The notes: generated by a model not told the origin, from the letters alone. A stretch of 64,000 nucleotides of DNA from Achatina immaculata (GCA_009760885.1 CM019713.1:23382427-23446426); one strand, 5' to 3'. Numbered from the stretch's first letter, positions 31,856 through 44,940 are shown. A program made the numbers and translations.

Positions 31856-32345
31856 TTCTTCTTCTTCTTCTTCTTCTTCTTCTTCTTCTTCTTCTTCTTC
31901 TAGCAGCTGCTGAACGAAACACTGAGGCCCATTGCTGCAGACAAGATACGTCTCCATTCCTCTCTGTTCTTGATCTTTTCTTGCCAGCTGTCCATTACAA
32001 GAACTCGTATATTTTCTTCTAGGTTGTCTCGTCATCTTTGTCTAGGTCTGCCTTTTGGTCATCTTTGTCTAGGTCTACCTCTTTGTCTATTCCCTTTCAT
32101 CACTTCTGTATAGGCCATCTTTGACCAGGTCTACCTCTTTGTCCATCTCCTTCCATCACTTCTGTATAGGCCATCTTTGACCAGGTCTACCTCTTTGTCT
32201 ATTCCCTTTCATCACTTCTGTATAGGCCACTTTCGTCTAGGTCTACCTCTTTGTCCATCCCCTTCCATCACTTTTGTATAGGCCACTTTCGTCTAGGTCT
32301 ACCTCTTTGTCCATCCCCTTCCATCACTTCTGTATAGGCCACCTT
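31856..32345 (-). pseudogene. LINE C-terminal remnant with (GAA)n tail and internal repeats
   Basis: On the minus strand the frame around 32035-31905 reads NLEENIRVLVMDSWQEKIKN and REEWRRILSAAMGLS, then a stop. This is the usual end of many LINE proteins (a W..K..R..WRRIL pattern). A GAA run (31902-31857) follows as 3' tail. Upstream (32345-32040) the segment containing GQRGRPR, the basic GRPR motif that normally precedes this end, has been tandemly repeated with a 56-bp period. Confidence 0.65.
32040..32345. repeat. 56-bp tandem repeat, about 5 copies, within LINE remnant
   Basis: Units contain AGGTCTACCTCTTTGTC and CATCACTTCTGTATAGGCCA. On the minus strand each unit encodes the GQRGRPR-like motif of the LINE C-terminus. 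The period is not a multiple of three, so the frame is lost. Confidence 0.9.
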
Positions 32346-32524
32346 TGTTTGTATATCCTCCTCCGTTGTCTCTAAACGCCTGGGCTTAATATTTTCTCTG
32401 TCCCACGTTAAGTCCAGTTTTTCTTCTTCTGTCTTTCCTTACATGGACATTTTCGTCACAAGAGAGGTATCGTCATATTAAATATGGCCCCCAATAACTG
32501 GCCAGTTTGACACAACAGTCCTGC

Positions 32525-34212
32525 GACCGTAAGGCCTGACATGTGCTAGCCACATCTCCTGATATGTACTAGCCACATCTCCTGACATGTACTAGCCACA
32601 TCTCCTGACATGTGCTAGCCACATCTCCTGACATGTCCACATCTCCTGACATGTGCTAGCCACATCTCCTGACATGTCCACATCTCCTGACATGTACTAG
32701 CCACATCTCCTGACATGTCCAAATCTCCTGACATGTGCTAGCCACATTTCCTGACATGTCCACATCTCCTGATATGTACTAGCCACATCTCCTGACATGT
32801 CCAAATCTCCTGACATGTACTAGCCACATCTCCTGACATGTCCACATCTCCTGACATGTGCTAGCCACATCTCCTGACATGTCCAAATCTCCTGACATGT
32901 ACTAGCCACATCTCCTGACATGTACTAGCCACATCTCCTGACATGTCCAAATCTCCTGACATGTACTAGCCACATCTCCTGACATGTACTAGCCACATCT
33001 CCTGACATGTGCTAGCCACATTTCCTGACATGTCCACATCTCCTGACATGTACTAGCCACATCTCCTGACATGTCCAAATCTCCTGACATGTACTAGCCA
33101 CATCTCCTGACATGTCCAAATCTCCTGACATGTACTAGCCACATCTCCTGACATGTCCAAATCTCCTGACATGTACTAGCCACATCTCCTGACATGTCCA
33201 AATCTCCTGACATGTGCTAGCCACATCTCCTGACATGTCCAAATCTCCTGACATGTGCTAGCCACATCTCCTGACATGTCCAAATCTCATGACATGTACT
33301 AGCCACATCTCCTGACATGTCTAAATCTCCTGACATGTGCTAGCCACATCTCCTGACATGTACTAGCCACATCTCCTGACATGTGCTAGCCACATTTCCT
33401 GACATGTCCACATCTCCTGACATGTACTAGCCACATCTCCTGACATGTCCAAATCTCCTGACATGTACTAGCCACATCTCCTGACATGTCCAAATCTCCT
33501 GACATGTACTAGCCACATCTCCTGACATGTCCAAATCTCCTGACATGTACTAGCCACATCTCCTGACATGTCCAAATCTCCTGACATGTGCTAGCCACAT
33601 CTCCTGACATGTCCAAATCTCCTGACATGTGCTAGCCACATCTCCTGACATGTCCAAATCTCATGACATGTACTAGCCACATCTCCTGACATGTCTAAAT
33701 CTCCTGACATGTGCTAGCCACATCTCCTGACATGTCCACATCTCCTGACATGTCCAAATCTCATGACATGTACTAGCCACATCTCCTGACATGTCCAAAT
33801 CTCCTGACATGTGCTAGCCACATCTCCTGACATGTCCAAATCTCCTGACATGTGCTAGCCACATCTCCTGACATGTCCACATCTCCTGACATGTGCTAGC
33901 CACATCTCATGACATGTCCAAATCTCCTGACATATGCTAGCCACATCTCCTGACATGTCCAAATCTCATGACATGTACTAGCCACATCTCCTGACATGTC
34001 TAAATCTCCTGACATGTGCTAGCCACATCTCCTGACATGTCCACATCTCCTGACATGTCCAAATCTCATGACATGTACTAGCCACATCTCATGACATGTC
34101 CAAATCTCCTGACATGTGCTAGCCACATCTCCTGACATGTCTAAATCTCCTGACATGTCTAAATCTCCTGACATGTCTAAATCTCCTGACATGTCTAAAT
34201 CTCCTGACACGC
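32525..34212. repeat. Composite 23/18-bp minisatellite, 1.7 kb, with 374-bp higher-order repeat
   Basis: Two related units alternate: CTCCTGACATGTGCTAGCCA plus CAT (23 bp) and CTCCTGACATGTCCAAAT (18 bp), usually as a 41-bp dimer. Landmark variants (TTTCCTG, TCATGACATG) recur 374 bp apart, for example 33001/33375 and 33281/33655, showing duplication of a block of about 374 bp. Every unit contains the palindrome ACATGT. Confidence 0.96.
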
Positions 34213-34765
34213 TGAATTCAATTTTCCGGCTCATGGGTAATGATGGCGCGCGGTGACCGGTGCACAGAAAGTGTTGATCGTTTGTTCGCAGGGTGAGTTC
34301 AGAAAGAAAGAAATCAGGGCTGCGGGGATTGAGAAATAAAAGAAGTACGAATGGATCCTGGAGGAAAAGGGGGGGGGGGGGGAAACTAGGGCAGGGCGTG
34401 ATTTGTCAATCAAGAAGATTAATCACAATGGCCGAGAACAGAGCAGACATGAGGAAGTCTGATAGTCTGCGAGTCCTGTACAACTCTTTAGTGTCGCTGT
34501 GACTGCTGGGATTGCTCTGGATTCAGAATGGTACGCGAACATGGAGATGGGAACCTCGGAGAGAAACTAACGAGGACGGATTATTTTTTTCTGAGTATGT
34601 GAGGGTATGGATGGGTTGGTGTTTGACCCAGTTCATTAGCTACGCAGGCATCAGCAGACTTTCTATTTCTTTTAAGAACTGGTCACTACAGAGAGTAGAG
34701 TCAACTCTAGAGTCTGCTTCTGGTACTCTACACATACTGATACTACAAGCAGGACTGATACGCCG
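34213..34765. other. No feature seen
   Basis: Unique sequence with a G-run at 34369-34382. No supported coding sequence. Confidence 0.45.
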
Positions 34766-34767
34766 TC

Positions 34768-35240
34768 AGAGAGTGATGAACATAGGCAGACCTGGGGAAC
34801 TAGATCTGACCTGCTTACATGATTTAGGAAGACATGTTCCAAGAGTGATGAGCGTAGGCAGACCTCGGGGAACTAGATCTGACCTGCTTACATGATTTAG
34901 GAAGACATGTTCCAAGAGTGATGAGCGTAGGTAGGCCTGAGGGAACTAGATCTGACCTGCTTACATGATTTAGGAAGACATGTTCCAAGAGTGATGAGCG
35001 TAGGCAGGCCTCGGGGAACTAGATCTGACCTGCTTACATGATTTAGGAAGACATGTTCCAAGAGTGATGAGCGTAGGCAGGCCTGGGGAACTAGATCTGA
35101 CCTGCTTACATGATTTAGGAAGACATGTTCCAAGAGTGATGAGCGTAGGCAGGCCTGGGGAACTAGATCTGACCTGCTTACATGATTTAGGAAGATATGT
35201 TCCAAGAGTGATGAGCGTAGGCAGGCCTGGGGAACTAAGA
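34768..35240. repeat. 72-73-bp minisatellite, about 6.5 copies
   Basis: Units contain AGATCTGACCTGCTTACATG and TTCCAAGAGTGATGAGCGTA. Frames on both strands are repeat by-products. Confidence 0.95.
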
Positions 35241-36804
35241 CCTGAACTAGCCATAGGAATTAGGAAGAAGAGGCAACCAGAAGAACTTGGAGAAAAGAGC
35301 TTCGGACCTAGGTTTTGAAAATTGTAGAAGAATGTGAAGAGAAAATATAAATGATCTAACAACGATAACAGGAAAAGTGAACAGCGAAGACGATAGATAA
35401 GAGGTAAGTTCTCTTATTCTCTGCAGCGTTAGCGTACTGTAGCAGGCCAGGTCGTTACACCTCATTATGCTTCGAGAAACAGGCTGTAAACAGCAACAAC
35501 AACCTGCCCAATGTGGTAGGAATCGACATGCTCCTGTGGTAGTGGAGCAACATAAGAAGATAGATCTGCATACCAATAGGAGGGTCTTGTCCAATCGTCA
35601 AGCTTACTCTGTGATGAATAACAAAAATCAGTGTAATCAGTATTCACACTGCTGAATCTATCTCAATGGTTCCCCACCTTCTTTAGGTCAAAGACCCCAC
35701 TGAAGTCAATACACTAATTACTTGATTGAATACTTTCACAAATTTTTGTATCTTTACATAATTTACATTTGTTGCAGGGAAGCCAACATGATCGTGACCC
35801 GGTAGAACAAACTGGAGGTCATCACCCAAAAATAGGATTTAGAAAATGGTTTAGGAAGAGCAAAAGAAATAGAGCAGTTTAAAATGTTACTTTCCAATAA
35901 AATTCTAGAAGCGAAATATGCAATCTGTTTTACATGAACTACTTTCTTATTTATTTAGGACCAAAAAAAAAAATGATCGAAGGATTTTCAGAACTTACGA
36001 AAAATATAAAGATAGGATTGTTTGATTACACCGCGGGACTATTTGTTTTCTTGTTAACCTGCGGAACCATTTGATTACACGAAGTAACGATTAGAGTAGG
36101 AAACCATCTGTTTGTGGTATAATTACGCGGTGTGAACTAGAGCGTGGGTGGGGTTACACGTTAGGTACAATCTGGAGCTGTTTGATTACTGAGTTGTCAC
36201 ATGAACAAGTTGGGAAGAAATGCAAATATTGAAATATGAAAGTAAGTATTTCACTGTGGTGGCGAAAAAAAAAAGTTAAATTCAGTCGATGAAGCTGATA
36301 ATATGTCAGAGGAAGAATGTGACATTTTTGGCCAATAAAGTACAGTATTTCAAGCGAATAACAAGTATTATATTTAACTGGAAAAAAAGTTTAAACTTTC
36401 AGGTGAAGAAAAGGAAGGATGTGAATGAAAGGTAAAGAGAAGTAGAAAATATTTTCGTTTTTACCTAGAATAAAGTCTTAGCCATGCTTTGACAGAATGA
36501 AGAAATTTGATTTATGTGTTCTGCAAATATTTTCCACATCCTCTTACTTTTTTTCACTGCTGATGTTATCACTTCTTTATCTATCTCAATGCAAGTTATA
36601 GGTTTATTTCTTTTTTTCTCCTTTAAACCACAGAGTCCGTGTCAGCATGGAAGATGACAGCAATGATTATAGACGATAAAGTCAGAGGTCCTTCTTTGAC
36701 AGAAAGGTTTAGAAACATCGTTTTAGGGCGAGGTAGGTCTTCTGTCTCTAGTATGTCTCTCCCCACCCCCCCAGTTTTATTGGTGCAGCTCATTTATCAC
36801 AATG
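35241..36804. other. About 1.5 kb without recognised gene
   Basis: AT-rich sequence. A hAT-like single end (CAATGGTTCCCCACC near 35664) has no partner that I can find. Nothing else is recognisable. Confidence 0.45.
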
Positions 36805-37118
36805 TGTTACAAAGATTATTATGTTACAAAGATTATTGTGTTACAAAGATTATTATGTTACAAAGATTAATGTGTTACAAAGATTAGTGTGCTGCAGAGA
36901 TTAATGTGTCACAAAGATTAATGTGCTACTAAGATTATTGTGTTACTAAGATTATTGTGTTACAAAGATTAATGTGTTACAAAGATTATTGTTTTTTATA
37001 GATTGCTATGTTACACATATTAATTTGTTACAAAGATTATTGTGTTTCTAAGACTGTGTTACAAAGATTAATGTGTTACAAAGATTATTGTGTTTCTAAG
37101 ATTGTTGTGTTACAAATA
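36805..37118. repeat. 17-19-bp AT-rich tandem repeat, about 17 copies
   Basis: Degenerate units of the form GTGTTACAAAGATTATT. Confidence 0.93.
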
Positions 37119-37427
37119 TGTGGAAACATCGCAACTACTGAAGTGTAAAGTATGAAAAAAAAATGATGAAAAGAGAAAGGAAAATGAAAGGTTTGAAAAT
37201 TCAGTCGATGTGTTTAGAAATAAAATGGAAAGATATGATGGCTGATATTTGAAACCGCACCCTATACAAGTATATTAAGATGTGCCAGCACCTGGATGCT
37301 AGGCAACAGAATATGCCAGCAGAGAATGCTCAGTGAAGGGAGGGACCAGTACTTTGACAATACACCAGCATGTATGTACTTGGTACTTGTCAATTTTTGC
37401 AGCAAAATGCACAGCATTAGCATAGAC

Positions 37428-37532
37428 AAACTGTGACATAGACAAAATGTGACATAGACAAACTGTGACATAGACAAACTGTGACGTAGACAAACTGTGA
37501 CATAGACAAACTGTGACATAGACAAACTGTGG
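37428..37532. repeat. 16-bp tandem repeat, about 6.5 copies
   Basis: Units of the form GACATAGACAAACTGT. Confidence 0.94.
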
Positions 37533-37567
37533 ATAGAGCACTTGTGACGTGAGACACTAAAGAAATA

Positions 37568-37658
37568 TAAGAAAATGATGGGATTGGAACTCCGGACAGT
37601 AGTGTGTCGAGCGTACGCCTAGCCACTAGAAGACAATGCGCTATCAACTCGGCCACGA
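37568..37658 (-). mobile_element. tRNA-related SINE-like remnant
   Basis: The minus strand has CGTGGCCGAGTTGATAGCGC (box A-like) and, further on, GGAGTTCCAATCCCATC (box B-like with an extra base). The wide box spacing resembles a Leu/Ser-type tRNA. The stems do not form a credible tRNA. G-runs follow at 37780 and 37856. Confidence 0.5.
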
Positions 37659-37907
37659 GTTTGTACCTAAAAGAATGTTTGTATTTTCGACAGAATAGTG
37701 CTTACATAGTCACATTTTGTGCCCACGTGCTGTGTGGTGAGAAGGAGTACCAGCCTCTTGGTTTACTCTATCTAGGGAGGGGGGGGGGTGTTTGTTGGTC
37801 GAATAGTAAGTGTCCTTGTTTCTTACAACTAAGGGGCTGCTCGATCTTCTAGAGTGGGGGGGGGGGGGGTTCGATACATACATACATGTTCTCTTGTAAT
37901 TTCTTTC

Positions 37908-38186
37908 CCTTCACATGTCTGTATGCTGTCACATGTCTGTATGCTGTCACATGTCTGTATGCTGTCACATGTCTGTTTGTTGTCACATGTCTGAATGCTG
38001 TCACATGTCTGTATGCTGTCACATGTCTGAATGCTGTCACATGTCTGTATGCTGTCACATGTCTGTTTGTTGTCACATGTCTGAATGCTGTCACATGTCT
38101 GTATGCTGTCACATGTCTGAATGCTGTCACATGTCTGTATGCTGTCACATGTCTGTATGCTGTCACATGTCTGTATGCTGTCACAA
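37908..38186. repeat. 18-bp minisatellite, about 15.5 copies
   Basis: Units of TCACATGTCTGTATGCTG with GAATG and TTTGTTG variants. The length is a multiple of three, so both strands are open. Confidence 0.97.
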
Positions 38187-38246
38187 TTCTCATTGTCCTT
38201 TTTTTGTAATTTTTGTTTTCACACGTTTATTTTCCTTCTCCAATGA

Positions 38247-38276
38247 CTCACTCACTCACTCACTCACTCACTCACT
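38247..38276. repeat. (ACTC)n microsatellite
   Basis: Seven to eight tandem ACTC units. Confidence 0.95.
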
Positions 38277-38812
38277 TTTTCTTCTTTACATATGAACAGA
38301 TTAAAAAAAAATTGAATAAAGACTCATGTAAAAAGAGACAGAAGATAGGGACGTATGCAGAAAAAAACTACTTAATATGGCGTTGACTGGATGAAATGAT
38401 CCAGAAAATGAATTAGTTCTAGACACAACAGAACGGACCCAGACATAAAATGGTGCTTACCTGCCCCTGGCGCTTGTGCAGCAAAAGAGCTGGTGTCCTC
38501 CCTCACACACTTTGTGCAATCAAGCTAACTTCAGATCTATATGCGTAGTTGCACATTCGCTTAAAGGAAACGTTGGATAAAAGCGCTATACATCACAGGA
38601 CTCTCTACATCCACTAAGAGAAACACATTTAAATTAAACCTAATATACGGAATTAAATACCGAATTCTTATTTCTCTTTCCTGGAGCATATTTGTTAGAT
38701 TAAAAAAGAAAATGATGCTGAATACTGAAATAGCCAACAAAAAGCAGCAAATCAGTTATATAAATATTGTGCATAATTAAAGAGCAAGAGTTGTCTTTCT
38801 TCAATGCTTGCG
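38277..38812. other. No feature seen
   Basis: AT-rich unique sequence. Confidence 0.45.
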
Positions 38813-38814
38813 TT

Positions 38815-40148
38815 ATTTATGTTATTATAGATGTGCATCATTTTCCAAGGCATTATTATAGATGTATAATGGTTTTTTCTAGGCATTGTTATAGATGTAT
38901 AATGGTTTTTTTTCTAGTAATTGTTATAGATATATAATGGGTTTTTTCTTGGCATTGTTATAGATGTATAATGGGTTTTTTCTAGGCATTGTTATAGATG
39001 TATAATGGATTTTTCTAGGCATTGTTATAGATGTGTAATGTTTTTTCTAGGCATTGTTATAGATGTGCATCATTTTCCAAGGCATTGTTATACATGTGTA
39101 ATGTTTTTTTTTCTAGGCATTGTTATAGATGTATAATGGTTTTTTTCTAGGCATTGTTATAGATGTATAATGGTTTTTTCTAGGCATTGTTATAGATGTA
39201 TAATGGTTTTTTTCTAGGCATTGTTATAGATGTATAATGGTTTTTTTCTAGGCATTGTTATAGATGTGCAATGTTTTTTCTAGGCATTGTTATAGATGTG
39301 CAATGTTTTTTCTAGGCATTGTTATAGATGTGCATCATTTTCCAAGGCATTGTTATACATGTATAATGTTTTTTTTTCTAGGCATTGTTATAGATGTATA
39401 ATGGTTTTTTTCTAGGCATTGTTATAGATGTATAATGGTTTTTTTCTAGGCATTGTTATAGATGTATAATGGTTTTTTTCTAGGCACTGTTATAGATGTA
39501 TAATGGTTTTTTTCTAGGCATTGTTATAGATGTATAATGGTTTTTTTCTAGGCATTGTTATAGATGTGCAATGTTTTTTCTAGGCATTGTTATAGATGTG
39601 CATCATTTTCCAAGGCATTGTTATACATGTGTAATGTTTTTTTTTCTAGGCATTGTTATAGATGTATAATGGTTTTTTTCTAGGCATTGTTATAGATGTA
39701 TAATGGGTTTTTTCTAGGCATTGTTATAGATGTATAATGGTTTTTTCTAGGCATTGTTATAGATGTGCAATGTTTTTTCTAGGCATTGTTATAGATGTGC
39801 ATCATTTTCCAGGGCATTGTTATACATGTGTAATGTTTTTTTTCTAGGCATTGTTATAGATGTATAATGGTTTTTTCTAGGCATTGTTATAGATGTATAA
39901 TGATTTTTTCTAGGTATTGTTATAGATGTATAATGATATTTTCTAGGCATTGTTATAGATGTATAATGATTTTTTCTAGGTATTGTTATAGATGTATAAT
40001 GGGTTTTTTCTAGGCATTGTTATAGATGTATAATGGTTTTTTAGGCATTGTTATGGATGTATAATGTTTTTTTCTAGGCATTGTTATAGATGTATAATGG
40101 TTTTTTTCTAGGCATTGTTATAGATGTGTAGTGTGTGTTTTTTTCTAG
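38815..40148. repeat. 35-bp minisatellite, about 37 copies
   Basis: Units contain GGCATTGTTATAGATGTATA and ATGGTTTTTTTCTA, with variable T-runs. A distinct variant (GCATCATTTTCCAAGGCATT) appears five times, at about 38834, 39067, 39330, 39598 and 39799. It marks longer-range duplication blocks of about 200-270 bp. Confidence 0.96.
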
Positions 40149-41024
40149 GTACTCCAAGCCGACATGTTGCTTAAAAAAGAAGCTGCTTCAGCGATACATA
40201 ACATCTTCAGCACAGATCTTTCTTTTTTTTTAATGGTGTAGAGACAGACAGATATATATGGGCAAGTTTTACAAAAAAACAAAACAAAAAAAAAACAGTA
40301 GAATGAGGATACAAAGGAAAGAAATGTAAAAAAAATCAAATAGTAAATAATAATTATTGCTGAGGTATGATATAACGGGGGTTCGTTATCTTTCGTTAGT
40401 CTTATTAGTTATCGTGAGAACTCAGTTCACCTTTTCCACACTAAAATTTACAGTCTGTACCGATGGGGAGGGAAAGGGGGTTTCTAAGTTATGTACCGCC
40501 GTACTAGTTATGTACCGCCGTACTAGTTAGGATCATTTCTCAGTGATCATTTATGTAAGTCATCTCAACCCAGGATTTCCTTGCTTGTACATTACTCCCA
40601 ATCTCGCCTGCCCCAAAAACTTTGGTGGTTCAATAATCAGTTGTTGTTTAACGTACTGTTGCTTAATAAACAGCATCATTATAAACCTCACAGACACAAA
40701 GCCAACACAAGAAATAAATTCACAATGCAAGATCCAACCTAACAATTATATCTAATTTATTTCCAGCGGCCAACAACAACAATAAGAAGCATACAACAAT
40801 CAGGGATATCAATTATTGTGAAGGCATGTGTCAGTAACAAACCATCAAGATGATCACAAACATAAACACACAACCACATCAAAACATGATATCACATTTG
40901 TAATGAATGGTATGAATCATATGTGAGTTGTTATTGTCGAAGGGGAGAGAGAATTGTAAATTTTTAATGCATCACTTCTTTATATGATTAAAGAAATGTT
41001 AATGATCAAAGATATTTCAAGTGT
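40149..41024. other. No gene recognised
   Basis: AT-rich sequence. A direct 22-bp duplication (GTTATGTACCGCCGTACTA twice) lies at 40487-40530. Confidence 0.45.
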
Positions 41025-41025
41025 T

Positions 41026-41778
41026 CTAGTGTTCCTGGACTACATACATATGACACAGAACTGGCTAGCAACACTTAGTGTTCTTGGACTACACACATAT
41101 GACACAGAACTGGCTAGCAACACTTAGTGTTCTTGGACTACACACATATGACACAGAAGTGGCTAGCAACACTTAGTGTTCCTGGACTACATACATATGA
41201 CACAGAACTGGCTAGCAACACTTAGTGTTCTTGGACTACATACATATGACACAGAACTGGCTAGCAACACTTATGTTCGATTGTTCATGGACTACACACA
41301 TATGACACAGAAGTGGCTAGCAACACTTAGTGTTCCTGGACTACACATATATGACATAGAACTGGCTAGCAACACTTAGTGTTCCTGGACTACACACATA
41401 TGACACAGAATTGGCTAGCAACACTTAGTGTTCCTGGAATACACACATATGACAGAACTGGCTAGCAACACTTATGTTCCAGTGTTCCTGGACTACACAC
41501 ATATGACACACAACTGGCCAGCAACACTTATGTTCCAGTGTTCCTGGACTACACATATATGACACAGAACTGGCTACCAACACTTATGTTCGATTGTTCC
41601 TGGACTACACACATATGACACAGAACTGGCCAACAACACTTATGTTCCAGTGTTCCTGGACTACACACATATGACACACAACTGGCCAACAACATTTATG
41701 TTCCAGTGTTCCAGGACTACTTCCAGTGTTCCAGGACTACACACATATGACACAGAACTGGCCAGCAACACTTATGAA
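41026..41778. repeat. 48-50-bp minisatellite, about 15 copies
   Basis: Units contain GGACTACACACATATGACAC and AACTGGCTAGCAACACTTA. Copies toward the right add a TGTTCCAG insertion. Confidence 0.95.
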
Positions 41779-41924
41779 CACAATATTGTAAACACATCAC
41801 ATTCTTGATCTGGCCCAAATCTTCACAAATATTTTCATTCTAACTTCAATCTCTGCACCTCAGACAAATCATTGCATTATTCCTTATATATCTTCAAGTT
41901 ATTAACTTAAACCATACCATAAAA

Positions 41925-42472
41925 AGCAGACGTGCTCAGGCCAAGTCAGCATTCCAGACAATGAGACACATCTTATGCAACAGATCCATATCAATGGAAA
42001 CAAGATTCCGAGTACTTAAAGTTACATCGAGCCAATTTTGTTTTATGGATGTGAAGCATGGTCCATGAATAAGAGAGTATAGGGAGAAATGGAGGCCATG
42101 GAAATGTGGTTTATAAGAAGGATGTTGAAGGTACCATGGACAGCTAAGAAAACCAACAAAGAAGTCTTAAGAGAGGCTGGAGTTAAATGCAAATTACAGC
42201 AAAGATCAGAGGCAGACAAACGAGATTTGTAGGACATTTCCTGAGAAGAGGAAAATTGGAACACATTGTAGCAACTGGAAAAATTGAAGGAAGAAGAGAC
42301 AGAAGAAGACAGAGAGAGAAGTTACTGGATGGGCTGTCAGTGTGGCTAGGAAGAAAGTCACCGGCGGATCTCATAAGCAAGTCTAAAGTCAGGGAATTGT
42401 GCAGAGAAATGATCGCCTACGCCACACGGCACTTAGAATATCCGCGCTCCGAGCAGTCGGCTTGGACTTGAT
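41925..42472 (+). pseudogene. LINE C-terminal remnant
   Basis: Broken plus-strand frames read AQAKSAFQTMRHILCNRSIS, then MEAMEMWFIRRMLKVPW-like sequence, then KIRGRQTRFVGHFLRRGKLE, ATGKIEGRRDRRRQREKLLD and AYATRHLE. This is the C-terminal module of an RTE-like LINE with the GKIEGRR basic motif. A closely similar but independently truncated copy lies on the minus strand at 55082-54835. Confidence 0.75.
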
Positions 42473-42940
42473 CACAACTCACCTGCCTTACAGCCACGTA
42501 CAAGAATACTGACTGAAAACATTTATGCAGCCATCGCTGCACCAGTTAACAAATGTGGACACAAAAACATTCAATAAATATTAAACAACTTACACTTACG
42601 ACAACTTGTAACAAAACTTAACATACATACAGAACTTACATACACCAGGGGCTCAAGCGGCATATTGCATAACAATCTTTCTTACCACAGTAGAGAGTAC
42701 TCAGTGAGGCAGAAAACTTCACCAAGAAAGTCACATCCAGCCGGACAAAACAAAAGCTCCCCAGCGGCGCCCGGCCATGTCTCGAGATGAACTGATTCTC
42801 TCTCTCGACTCAAACTTTTCCCAGAACATGTTCGTGCACACACTAACGAGACAAACACGGCCGCAGAAGCACTGAACAGGACGCAGAAAATGAGCCAGTG
42901 CAGAAATGAAGCAGCCCAGGCAAGTGTGACTCCAGAGTCA
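42473..42940. other. No feature seen
   Basis: Unique sequence. Possible 3' flank of the LINE remnant. Confidence 0.45.
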
Positions 42941-43855
42941 TTCCTGACTCTGGCACGGTTCACACCCAGAGTCTTCTCTATCTGTGGGAGTCATACATTC
43001 CTGACTCTGGCACGGTTCACATCCAGAGTCTTTTCTATCTGTGGGAGTCATACATTCCTGACTCTGGCACGGTTCACCCCCAGAGTCTTCTCTATCTGTG
43101 GGAGTCATACATTCCTGACTCTGGCACGGTTCACACCCAGAGTCTTCTCTATCTGTGGGAGTCATACATTCCTGACTCTGGCACGGTTCACACCCAGAGT
43201 CTTCTCTATCTGTGGGAGTCATACATTCCTGACTCTGGCACAGTTCACCCCCAGAGTCTTCTCTATCTGTGGGAACCATATATTCCTGACTCTGGCACAG
43301 TTCACCCCCAGAGTCTTCTCTATCTGTGGGAGTCATACATTCCTGACTCTGGCACGGTTCACACCCAGAGTCTTCTCTATCTGTGGGAGTCATACATTCA
43401 TGACTCTGGCACAGTTCACCCCCAGAGTCTTCTCTATCTGTGGGAGTCATACATTCATGACTCTGGCACAGTTCACACCCAGAGTCTTCTCTATCTGTGG
43501 GAGTCATACATTCCTGACTCTGGCACGGTTCACCCCCAGAGTCTTCTCTATCTGTGGGAGTCATACATTCCTGACTCTGGCACAGTTCACCTCCAGAGTC
43601 TTCTCTATCTGTGGGAGTCATACATTCCTGACTCTGGCACGGTTCACCCCCAGAGTCTTCTCTATCTGTGGGAGTCATACATTCCTGACTCTGGCACGGT
43701 TCACACCCAGAGTCTTCTCTATCTGTGGGAGTCATACATTCATGACTCTGGCACAGTTCACCCCCAGAGTCTTCTCTATCTATGGGAGTCATACATTCCT
43801 GACTCTGGCACAGTTCACCCCCAGAGTCTTCTCTATCTGTGGGAGTCATACATTC
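42941..43855. repeat. 57-bp minisatellite, 16 copies
   Basis: Units contain TTCCTGACTCTGGCACGGTT, then CAGAGTCTTCTCTATCTGTG. The period is 19 codons, so both strands are open across the array (FLTLARFTPRVFSICGSHT on plus, TPTDREDSG on minus). No domain, start context or splice signal supports a gene. Confidence 0.96.
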
Positions 43856-43977
43856 CTGTCCGATAGATCAAAGGATTTTTGTCTGTCTCCCACTGTGGCC
43901 TCTTCCTTGCTAATAAACAAAGTTTTCCTTTTCACCCACGCTTCTGTTAAGTAAAATATACAAAAACAACATTAAAA

Positions 43978-44270
43978 CGCTTTGTCAATATACAGCAAAT
44001 ATATAGGTATAGACAACGTATAGCAAGTATATAGATAGAGCCAATGTATAGCACATATATAGGTATAAACAATGTATAGCAAATATAGAAGCATAGATAA
44101 TGTATAGCAAATATATAGTTAAAATTACAGTAGAGTAGCAAATATATAAGTATAGACAATGTATAGCAAATACATACGTGTAAACTATGTATAGCATATA
44201 TATAGGTATAGATAATGTATAGCAAATATATAGGTTTAGATTATGTATAGCAAATACATAGGTATGGACA
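43978..44270. repeat. AT-rich 28-30-bp tandem repeat, copy A
   Basis: About 10 units of TATAGCAAATATATAGGTAT plus AGACAATG. The same repeat resumes at 45497-45668, so the intervening 1.2 kb looks inserted or captured. Confidence 0.93.
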
Positions 44271-44274
44271 AAGC

Positions 44275-44940
44275 TTGAAGTTCAAAGTTCATAATTCTGA
44301 CACCGGCATTATTGCATTCGGGACACCCCATACATGCTCCACCGCATGCCACAGCAACCTTCAAAGAGTAGGTTTGTTAATAGTTCCTGTCAAATGTTGG
44401 TTGTTTACGACACGTTTTTCTGCCACACAGTTCGGATTTCCTACCAACGCCTTTAACTTGTCCTAGCTCCAGCAGTCTCTTCACAGCTACATTGTTCGTC
44501 CATTCCCGCTCTTCATTTTTCCAATACAGCCTTAGCAATGTCCCCCTTGTCCATTTTCAGTCTACCATTTATTTTAGCCTGTCCAGCAAGTCTGTCTACC
44601 ACATCATTGGCGTGTACCCCCTCATGCCCTAGACAGTAAAGCCACGTTAGGCTTGTCACAGCTGACTGGCTTAACAGATGAACCCAGTCTTTTCGAAGCA
44701 ATTTCTTCCCAGTTTTACGAAGCATACTCTGTGAATCCGTCACAGTGACACCATTAACCACAGCATGAGCAACTAGCCATTCCAGTGCCATCGACAGCCT
44801 CAGTTTCCACTCACATGCTTGATGTGCTGACTTCAAAGGCTCCTGAACTCTTTGCCACTGCTCTTACATTTCGGTAGGCAACAAAACCCCAACCACTTCT
44901 GCTGTTCCGAGTCAATGAGGTATCTGTAAATATTGCACGG
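44275..44940 (-). pseudogene. Retroelement RNase H domain remnant
   Basis: Minus-strand frames with one frameshift near 44815-44836 read IFTDTSLTRNSRSGWGFVAY, then ALEWLVAHAVVNGVTVTDSQ, then GHEGVHANDVVDRLAGQAK. These are the beta1 aspartate, a second aspartate (TDS) and the C-terminal D of an RNase HI fold as found in LINE or LTR pol proteins. Downstream, after the stop at 44513, the next frame still reads a KWKNEEREW-like segment and a CGRKTC motif. Its upstream side runs straight into the 20-bp array. Confidence 0.62.

Noticed and set aside
35660..35840. Second hAT element starting CAATGGTTCCCCACC
   Set aside because: No matching inverted end or 8-bp duplication was found downstream.
42890..43954. 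Open frames of 354 (plus) and 303 (minus) codons with a 19-residue period
   Set aside because: The 57-bp unit is a multiple of three and lacks stops on both strands. No signal for a real repeat protein was found.
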